Below, piece by piece: positions 57,731-64,000 of a stretch of DNA of 64,000 bases (the stretch's first letter is position 1; every line of letters starts with the position of its first letter). The position numbers were made by a program, and so were the translations under genes. The stretch is from assembly GCF_021728415.1 (NCBI RefSeq), contig NZ_JAKKDV010000002.1, positions 372,001 through 436,000 on the forward strand, given 5' to 3'. This stretch comes from Flaviramulus multivorans. GTDB taxonomy: Bacteria; Bacteroidota; Bacteroidia; Flavobacteriales; Flavobacteriaceae. The notes under the pieces are model-generated. The model saw only the letters and a list, made by a program, of their open reading frames with translations, did not search any database and was not told the DNA's origin.

Positions 57731-60700
57731 ATGAATTTTTTAAATTCTGTACTAAAGGTTTTTGTTGGCGACAAATCGAAACAAGATGTTAAAGCCATAA
57801 TGCCTATAGTTGAAAAAATTAAAACTTTTGAAAAAGCATTAGAAGCCTTATCTCATGATGAGTTAAGAGCCAAAACTGCTGAGTTTAAGGCTAAAATTGC
57901 CGAAGCTAATAAACCTATAGATGAACAAATAGCAAATCTTGCTCAAGATGCTGAAAATACTGATGATATTGACTTACGAGAAGATATTTACGAGCAAATA
58001 GATAGGCTTAAGGACGACGCTTATAAAATTACCGAAGATGTTTTAAACGATATTTTACCTGAAGCTTTTGCGGTGGTAAAAGAAACTGCAAAACGTTTTG
58101 TAAACAACACTACCATTGAAGTTAAAGCCAATGAATTTGATCGCACATTATCGGGAGACAAAAGCTACGTTGTTTTAAATGATGATAAAGCCGTTTGGTC
58201 AAACTCATGGGATGCTGCCGGAAAACCAATAACTTGGGACATGGTACACTACGATGTACAACTTATAGGTGGTGTAGCAATGCACCAAGGTAAAATAGCC
58301 GAAATGCAAACGGGTGAAGGTAAAACCCTTGTAGCAACATTGCCAGTATATTTAAATGCATTAGCTGGAAAAGGCGTGCATTTAGTAACCGTAAACGATT
58401 ATTTGGCAAAACGTGATAGCGCGTGGATGGCTCCTATTTTTGAGTTTCATGGTTTGAGTGTTGATTGTATTGATTACCACCAACCTAATTCAGCTGCTCG
58501 AATAAAAGCTTATAATGCAGATATTACCTATGGAACCAATAACGAATTTGGTTTTGATTATTTGCGTGATAACATGTCGCATTCTCCAGACGATTTGGTT
58601 CAACGACCTCATCATTATGCCATTGTGGATGAGGTAGACTCCGTTTTAATTGACGATGCGCGTACGCCTTTAATTATTTCTGGACCTATTCCAAAAGGTG
58701 ACCGCCATGAGTTTAACGAATTAAAACCTAAAGTAGAGGATATTGTAAGCGTACAACGTAAGTATTTAACGGGTGTGTTAGCCGAAGCTAAAAAACTCAT
58801 TGCTGAAGGTGATACTAAAGAAGGTGGTTTTAAACTACTTCAAGTATATCGTGGTATTCCTAAAAATAAAGCACTTATTAAGTTTTTAAGTGAAGAAGGT
58901 GTAAAACAATTGCTTCAAAAAACTGAGAACTTTTACATGCAGGATAACAACCGCGAAATGCCAAAGGTGGATGCAGACTTGTACTACGTAATTGAAGAGA
59001 AAAATAATCAAATTGAACTATCCGATAAGGGTATCGAATATATATCTGGAAAAGACAATCCTGATTTTTTCATCTTACCGGAAATAGGTGTTGAAATTGC
59101 TAAAATTGAGGAACAAAACCTTTCTCCAGAAGAAGAAGCAAATCTTAAAGAAGATTTATTTAAAGAGTTTGGAGTAAAATCGGAACGTATTCACACCTTA
59201 AATCAACTTTTAAAAGCTTATGCTTTATTTGAAAAAGATACCCAATATGTGGTAATGGATAATAAAGTAATGATTGTTGATGAGCAAACGGGTCGTATTA
59301 TGGATGGTCGTCGTTATTCTGACGGATTACACCAAGCGATTGAAGCAAAAGAAAATGTAAAAATTGAAGATGCTACCCAAACTTTTGCTACCGTTACACT
59401 GCAAAACTATTTTAGAATGTACCGCAAACTATCAGGTATGACAGGTACTGCAGTTACAGAAGCTGGCGAGTTCTGGGAAATATACAAATTGGATGTAGTT
59501 GAAATTCCAACAAATAAGCCAATTGCTCGTGATGATAGAGAAGATTTAGTATATAAAACCAAACGCGAAAAATACAACGCGGTTATTGATGATGTAACAC
59601 AGTTATCAGAGGCCGGAAGACCTGTCCTTATTGGTACAACATCTGTAGAGATTTCAGAATTACTTGGTAAAATGCTTAGCATTCGAAAAATACCTCATAA
59701 TGTATTAAACGCGAAACAGCATAAAAAAGAGGCTGAAATTGTTGATCAAGCCGGTAAATCTGGACAAGTAACTATCGCCACTAACATGGCGGGTCGTGGT
59801 ACGGATATTAAGTTAAGCGAAGAAGTTAAAAAAGCTGGAGGTTTAGCTATTGTCGGTACAGAGCGACATGATTCACGTCGTGTAGACAGACAGTTACGTG
59901 GTCGTGCTGGTCGTCAGGGTGACGTTGGTAGTTCTCAGTTTTATGTATCGTTGGAAGATAATTTAATGCGCTTGTTTGGTAGCGAGCGAATTGCAAAAAT
60001 GATGGACAGAATGGGATTAAAAGAAGGCGAAGTTATTCAGCATTCTATGATTTCAAAATCTATTGAGCGTGCACAGAAAAAAGTGGAAGAAAACAACTTT
60101 GGGGTTCGTAAGCGATTATTAGAGTATGATGATGTTATGAACGCGCAACGTGAAGTGGTTTACAAACGTCGTCGTCACGCATTACATGGTGAGCGTTTAC
60201 GAGTAGATTTAGCAAATATGATTTTTGACACCTCAGAAGGTATTGCCGAAACTAATAAAGGTGCTAACGATTATAAGAATTTTGAATTTGAATTAATTCG
60301 ATACTTTTCTATGAGTTCGCCTATTTCTCAAGATGAATTCGGGAAGTTATCAGCACAAGAAATTACTTCAAAAATTTACAAAACAGCTTTTGAACATTAC
60401 CGTGAAAAAATGACACGTAATGCTGATATAGCTTTTCCAGTAATTAAAAATGTATATGAAACACAACGTGATAAATTTAAGCGTATTGTGGTACCATTCA
60501 CCGATGGCGTAAAGACTTTAAATGTGGTTACCGACCTTGAAAAAGCTTATGAAACCAATGGTAAACAATTAATTACAGACTTTGAGAAGAACATCACTTT
60601 AGCGATTATTGATGATGCTTGGAAAACGCATTTACGCAAAATGGATGAATTAAAACAATCGGTGCAGTTAGCGGTTCATGAGCAAAAAGACCCACTTTTA

Positions 60701-61084
60701 ATTTACAAATTTGAAGCTTTTGAATTGTTTAAAGCCATGATTGACCAAGTGAATAAAGATGTTATTTCATTCTTATTTAAAGGTGAATTACCTCAAGAAA
60801 CACAAGATACCATACAAGAAGCGAGAGCTAGAAAGCAGGAAAAATTAAACGTTCAAAAAGACGAAATTCCTAATTTGGATGAGCGTTCTGCTCAAAATAG
60901 GGCTGCAGGAAATACCCAACGCCAGCAAGAAGTTGTAGAAACCATTGTTCGAGACCGACCAAAAATTGGTCGTAACGACCGTGTAACAATTAAACATGTT
61001 ATAAACGGTGAGAACAAAACTTTAAAATATAAACAAGCAGAACCTTTATTAGCCAAAGGCGATTGGGTTTTGGTTGAAGATTAA
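57731..61084 (+). CDS. secA: preprotein translocase ATPase SecA
   Basis: The motor ATPase of the Sec pathway. It is 1117 residues, about 200 longer than in Escherichia coli, because of extra charged helices in the first 170 residues and insertions near the middle (ENFYMQDNNREMPKVDADLY region). Conserved motifs are AEMQTGEGKTLVATLPVYL (Walker A), IVDEVDSVLIDDARTPLIIS (Walker B), NMAGRGTDIKL, and RQLRGRAGRQGDVGSSQF. The C-terminus keeps GRND but not the zinc-binding cysteines of the usual CxCx8C(H/C) tail; it reads GRNDRVTIKH and ends in KYKQAEPLLAKGDWVL. The gene has a candidate promoter and a strong terminator. Confidence 0.97.
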   Translation: MNFLNSVLKVFVGDKSKQDVKAIMPIVEKIKTFEKALEALSHDELRAKTAEFKAKIAEANKPIDEQIANLAQDAENTDDIDLREDIYEQIDRLKDDAYKITEDVLNDILPEAFAVVKETAKRFVNNTTIEVKANEFDRTLSGDKSYVVLNDDKAVWSNSWDAAGKPITWDMVHYDVQLIGGVAMHQGKIAEMQTGEGKTLVATLPVYLNALAGKGVHLVTVNDYLAKRDSAWMAPIFEFHGLSVDCIDYHQPNSAARIKAYNADITYGTNNEFGFDYLRDNMSHSPDDLVQRPHHYAIVDEVDSVLIDDARTPLIISGPIPKGDRHEFNELKPKVEDIVSVQRKYLTGVLAEAKKLIAEGDTKEGGFKLLQVYRGIPKNKALIKFLSEEGVKQLLQKTENFYMQDNNREMPKVDADLYYVIEEKNNQIELSDKGIEYISGKDNPDFFILPEIGVEIAKIEEQNLSPEEEANLKEDLFKEFGVKSERIHTLNQLLKAYALFEKDTQYVVMDNKVMIVDEQTGRIMDGRRYSDGLHQAIEAKENVKIEDATQTFATVTLQNYFRMYRKLSGMTGTAVTEAGEFWEIYKLDVVEIPTNKPIARDDREDLVYKTKREKYNAVIDDVTQLSEAGRPVLIGTTSVEISELLGKMLSIRKIPHNVLNAKQHKKEAEIVDQAGKSGQVTIATNMAGRGTDIKLSEEVKKAGGLAIVGTERHDSRRVDRQLRGRAGRQGDVGSSQFYVSLEDNLMRLFGSERIAKMMDRMGLKEGEVIQHSMISKSIERAQKKVEENNFGVRKRLLEYDDVMNAQREVVYKRRRHALHGERLRVDLANMIFDTSEGIAETNKGANDYKNFEFELIRYFSMSSPISQDEFGKLSAQEITSKIYKTAFEHYREKMTRNADIAFPVIKNVYETQRDKFKRIVVPFTDGVKTLNVVTDLEKAYETNGKQLITDFEKNITLAIIDDAWKTHLRKMDELKQSVQLAVHEQKDPLLIYKFEAFELFKAMIDQVNKDVISFLFKGELPQETQDTIQEARARKQEKLNVQKDEIPNLDERSAQNRAAGNTQRQQEVVETIVRDRPKIGRNDRVTIKHVINGENKTLKYKQAEPLLAKGDWVLVED

Positions 61085-61120
61085 TCACATTCCTGCCAAC
61101 GCAGAAACGATAGAATTAAA

Positions 61121-61148
61121 AATCCTGAAATAAACTTCAGGATTTTTT
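61121..61148 (+). terminator. Rho-independent terminator after secA
   Basis: AATCCTGAA (61121-61129) and TTCAGGATT (61136-61144) form a perfect 9-bp stem with a 6-base loop, followed by a T run. It is 36 bases past the secA stop codon. Confidence 0.9.
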
Positions 61149-61264
61149 TGTGTTTTTTTTGAACAATATGCGCTATCTAACGAGCAACTAATTATTTTTG
61201 ACTTATATTTATTTTCATAAATTATACCCATTGCGTATTTTGAGTTAAAAATAATTTTCGTGAT

Positions 61265-61307
61265 GTCAGTTCGAGTGATTTTTTGATAAAAAAATCGTAT
61301 CGAGAAC
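61265..61307. repeat. interspersed hairpin repeat, copy 2
   Basis: Starts GTCAGTTCGAGTG and ends CGTATCGAGAAC, with a TGATTTTTT/AAAAAATCG stem in the centre. It matches copy 1 at 57066-57112 in both ends. It occupies the 333-bp gene-free stretch 61085-61417, together with the secA terminator and the inverted copy 3; the rest is AT-rich DNA with nothing else recognised. Confidence 0.65.
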
Positions 61308-61329
61308 TAATTTGTATGCTAAATTCTTA

Positions 61330-61376
61330 TTCTCGATACAATCCCGATAAAAAATCGGGACCACTCGAATTGACAG
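61330..61376. repeat. interspersed hairpin repeat, copy 3 (inverted relative to copy 2)
   Basis: Begins TTCTCGATAC and ends CACTCGAATTGAC (plus two bases), the reverse complement of copy 2 ends with about one mismatch in 13 at each end. An internal CCCGATAAAAAATCGGG hairpin sits at its centre. The pair therefore makes an outer inverted repeat of about 45-base arms around a 22-base spacer. Confidence 0.65.
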
Positions 61377-61417
61377 AATTTATCTAAATGCAAGACGGGT
61401 AAATTAAATAATTAAGA

Positions 61418-61903
61418 ATGATTATTATAATGGGGGTTTCTGGATGCGGAAAAACCACGATTGGGGAATTATTATCTAAAAAGAGTAATCTTCCATTTTA
61501 CGATGCTGATGATTTTCATCCGAGTTCTAACATCGAAAAAATGAAAAATAATATCGCATTAACCGATGGCGATAGAAAGCCTTGGTTAGAATTACTTTCT
61601 GAAAATATAGAACAATGGGAGTTAAATGGTGGTGCTATTTTAGCTTGCTCCGCTTTAAAAGAAAGCTACCGACAAATTTTAAGCTCTAAAATTAAAAATA
61701 TAAATTGGGTATATTTATCAGGTACTTTCGATGAAATTAATGCGCGTTTGGAAAAAAGAAACAATCATTATATGAAATCAACTTTGCTAAAATCGCAATT
61801 TGATACTTTAGAAGTACCATCCTATGGGATTCATATTTCAATTACTAATTCAAAAGAAAATATCGTTTCAATAATCACCTCAAAATTAAACTTAAATGAG
61901 TAA
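61418..61903 (+). CDS. gntK: gluconokinase
   Basis: Phosphorylates gluconate to 6-phosphogluconate. The 161-residue P-loop kinase begins IIIMGVSGCGKTTIGELLSK (Walker A at about 5-13), followed by FYDADDFHPSSNIEKMKNNI with the substrate-binding Asp-Asp-Phe-His, DGDRKPWLELL, and ILACSALKESYRQIL. These are characteristic of the GntK/IdnK family. Its end overlaps the 6-phosphogluconate dehydrogenase start by 8 bases, so the two are coupled, and the permease gene follows. Confidence 0.95.
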   Translation: MIIIMGVSGCGKTTIGELLSKKSNLPFYDADDFHPSSNIEKMKNNIALTDGDRKPWLELLSENIEQWELNGGAILACSALKESYRQILSSKIKNINWVYLSGTFDEINARLEKRNNHYMKSTLLKSQFDTLEVPSYGIHISITNSKENIVSIITSKLNLNE

Positions 61904-63290
61904 ATCACAATTTGGAGTTATAGGCCTCGGTGTTATGGGAAAAAGTTTAAGCCTAAATATTGCTGAAAAGGGCTTTAAACTATCTGTATATAATAGAAGC
62001 GAAGGCGAAGAAGCTAACGTTGTTAAAGATTTTTTAAATCAGAATACTGCCTTCAATAATATTTCTGGACATACGAGTATCGACTCCTTCATTGCTTCAC
62101 TAGAAACCCCTAGAAAAATTTTAATGATGATAAAAGCAGGATCGGTTGTAGATGCTGTTATCAAACAACTAGAACCCTATTTGAATGCCGATGATATTCT
62201 TATTGACGGAGGAAATTCACATTATTTAGATACTAAAAATAGGTATGAAGCACTTCAAAAAAAAGGCATACATTTTATAGGTTGTGGTATTTCTGGTGGT
62301 GAGGAAGGCGCACGAAAAGGACCTTCTATGATGCCCGGTGGTAACATCCATAGTTATAGCTTAGTAGCACCTATCCTTGAAAAAATCTCTGCCCGGGACA
62401 AAAACAATAAGGCTTGTTGTTGCTTTATAGCTAACAATGGTGCTGGTCATTTTGTAAAGATGATTCATAATGGTGTGGAGTATTCAGAAATGCAATTGCT
62501 TGCAGAACTTTATGCCATCATGTCGCTAACAATGAGTAATGAAGATATTTCGAAAGTATTTTCTAATTGGAATAAAGGAGACCTATCAAGTTATTTATTA
62601 GAAATTACTGCGAACATTTTAACCAAAAAAGAAGGTAATACCTATATTGTTGATACCATTTTAGATAAAGCTGGAAATAAAGGAACAGGAAGTTGGTCGA
62701 GTAAAACAGCGCTAGAAATTGGCATTCCTACCACTATGATGACATCGGCTGTTTTTGCGCGTTATTTATCTTCATTTAAAGAAAAAAGAGTTCAACTTTC
62801 ACAACATTTTACAAAAGAAAATAGAACTCCTGATATTCCAAATATTAAAGACCTTGAAAATGCCTATAGATTTGCAAGAATTATAAATCATCAGCAAGGA
62901 TTTGACGTTATAAACGAAGCTGCAAAAGCTTATAATTGGACGATTAATTTATCTGAACTAGCTAGAATATGGACTAACGGTTGTATTATTAGGTCGGAGC
63001 TTATGCAACAAGTTTCTGAATTATTTAAAAATCAAACTAATCTATTTGATAATATTGATATTATAAACCAGTTAAAGTCGTTAGAGCCTTACATAGAAGA
63101 GGTTATCAAATCTGCTATTTCAAACAGAGTGCCGTTAGATACGTTTTGGTCTTCTTATAATTATTGGGTTTCTATGACCAGTGCAAAATTACCTGCGAAT
63201 ATAATACAGGCACAGCGTGATTATTTTGGCGCACATACTTATCAAAAGATTGATGCACCATTATCTCAATTTTTTCACACCAACTGGTAA
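61896..63290 (+). CDS. gnd: 6-phosphogluconate dehydrogenase (decarboxylating)
   Basis: Oxidises 6-phosphogluconate to ribulose 5-phosphate in the pentose phosphate pathway. The 464-residue protein has the NADP-binding motif GLGVMGKSLSLNIA (residues 9-22), ILIDGGNSHYLDT, GCGISGGEEGARKGPSMMPGG, and the catalytic HNGVEYSEMQLLAE block with the conserved histidine and glutamate. C-terminal helices (IRSELM and RDYFGAHTYQKID) match the dimer form. It takes the kinase product directly and so completes the gluconate route begun by gntK. Confidence 0.95.
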   Translation: MSKSQFGVIGLGVMGKSLSLNIAEKGFKLSVYNRSEGEEANVVKDFLNQNTAFNNISGHTSIDSFIASLETPRKILMMIKAGSVVDAVIKQLEPYLNADDILIDGGNSHYLDTKNRYEALQKKGIHFIGCGISGGEEGARKGPSMMPGGNIHSYSLVAPILEKISARDKNNKACCCFIANNGAGHFVKMIHNGVEYSEMQLLAELYAIMSLTMSNEDISKVFSNWNKGDLSSYLLEITANILTKKEGNTYIVDTILDKAGNKGTGSWSSKTALEIGIPTTMMTSAVFARYLSSFKEKRVQLSQHFTKENRTPDIPNIKDLENAYRFARIINHQQGFDVINEAAKAYNWTINLSELARIWTNGCIIRSELMQQVSELFKNQTNLFDNIDIINQLKSLEPYIEEVIKSAISNRVPLDTFWSSYNYWVSMTSAKLPANIIQAQRDYFGAHTYQKIDAPLSQFFHTNW

Positions 63291-63295
63291 AATTC

Positions 63296-64000
63296 ATGAT
63301 TGACTATACCCTTATTACCGCCGTATTTGTTGGAATAGCCGTATTACTTGTTTTAATACTTCGATTAAAAATTCAGGCCTTTATAGCATTACTCATAGCT
63401 AGTATTGTTGTTGGTGTCATTGCTGGTATGTCGCCAGAAACCATCATAAAAACCATGCAAGAAGGTATGGGAAACACCTTAGGTTTTGTTGCCTTGGTAG
63501 TTGGTTTAGGTGCTATGTTTGGTGCTATTTTAGAACATTCAGGTGGTGCCGAAGCTTTAGCAAATTATCTGCTTCAAAAATTTGGTGAAAAACGAGCGTC
63601 TTGGGCTTTAATGTTAACAGGCTTTTTTGTGGCAATTCCGGTGTTTTTTGATGTCGCTTTCATCATTTTAGTGCCTTTAATTTACTCATTACAACGTAAA
63701 ACCAAAAAGTCTCTATTGCTATATGGTATGCCACTTTTGGCTGGATTAGCCATTACTCATGCTTTTATTCCTCCTACTCCCGGACCCGTTGCAGTTGCCG
63801 ATATTTTAAAGGCAGATTTAGGTTGGGTTATTTTATTCGGTTTTATAGTTGGTATCCCAACAGCCATAGCCAGTGGACCCGTATTTGCAAAATATATTTC
63901 TGAAAAAATATATGTGGAAGCTCCAAAATTAACCAATACTAGAGATGATAATAATGATTTTCCAGGAGTTGGTGTCATACTATCCATTATAGGAATTCCA
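63296..64000 (+). CDS. gntP: GntP family gluconate permease (5' part only)
   Basis: The open frame from ATG 63296 continues past the right edge; 235 codons are visible and no stop occurs. It encodes an integral membrane protein of the GntP family: the segments GLGAMFGAILEHSGGAEALANYL, FFVAIPVFFDVAFIILVPLIY and THAFIPPTPGPVAVADIL are typical of gluconate:H+ symporters. At least six membrane helices are seen in this part. It begins 5 bases after the gnd stop, making a kinase-dehydrogenase-permease operon for gluconate uptake and use. Confidence 0.9.
   Translation, partial: MIDYTLITAVFVGIAVLLVLILRLKIQAFIALLIASIVVGVIAGMSPETIIKTMQEGMGNTLGFVALVVGLGAMFGAILEHSGGAEALANYLLQKFGEKRASWALMLTGFFVAIPVFFDVAFIILVPLIYSLQRKTKKSLLLYGMPLLAGLAITHAFIPPTPGPVAVADILKADLGWVILFGFIVGIPTAIASGPVFAKYISEKIYVEAPKLTNTRDDNNDFPGVGVILSIIGIP

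Overview
This window comes from a low-GC Bacteroidota genome, most likely a marine or environmental member of the Flavobacteriaceae. The evidence is the AT-rich DNA with no Shine-Dalgarno sequences; promoter boxes of the Bacteroidota form TAnnTTTG; frequent TTG starts; a very long NusB; a bacterial PUR-domain protein; a PorV/PorQ-family outer-membrane protein; a DUF4105/Lnb-type protein; and a SecA of 1117 residues. No rRNA, tRNA, CRISPR array, transposase or prophage gene was seen.

Layout. Positions 1-16.4 kb hold housekeeping genes: a DUF1573 lipoprotein (cut by the window edge) with nusB, an ABC exporter, a PUR-domain protein, an acyltransferase/Na+ symporter/CsaA run, a thioredoxin-like protein, GNAT and DinB/YfiT proteins, a cyclophilin-FKBP fusion, an orphan gene followed by an attC-like palindrome, recQ, the operon kdsD-tatC-CMD-lptB, DUF808 and pssA. 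Positions 16.5-18.8 kb hold a PorV-like barrel and a DUF4105 (Lnb-type lipoprotein N-acyltransferase) candidate.

Positions 18.8-53.6 kb are one 35-kb block of about 29 genes, all on the minus strand with overlaps or tiny gaps, read from wza at 53.6 kb to the initiating phosphoglycosyltransferase at 18.8 kb. It encodes a surface polysaccharide: an OPX protein (Wza) and tyrosine autokinase (Wzc), an ABC exporter (Wzm/Wzt with a C-terminal glycan-binding domain), two methyltransferases, an epimerase, about 16 glycosyltransferases of the GT2 and GT4 types, a glycosyltransferase-O-acetyltransferase fusion, a membrane O-acyltransferase, a nonulosonic-acid module (short NeuB plus a CMP-nonulosonate synthetase fused to a HAD phosphatase), a pyruvyltransferase-like protein, unrecognised GT-B-like proteins and an O-antigen ligase/polymerase. 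No Wzx flippase is visible. The locus therefore pairs Wza/Wzc with ABC-type export.

Positions 53.7-64 kb return to core genes on the plus strand: an ABC-F ATPase, a methyltransferase, a PduO-type cobalamin adenosyltransferase, a small DUF2795 protein, secA, and a gluconate-use operon (gntK-gnd-gntP, the last cut by the window edge). The two gene-free stretches over 300 bases here (56980-57328 and 61085-61417) carry structured, repeat-like DNA, including copies of an interspersed hairpin, one of them nested inside a larger fold.

The most useful leads are the hybrid export system with its nonulosonate module and unrecognised transferases, the orphan gene with an attC-like palindrome, and the nested and paired extragenic repeats.
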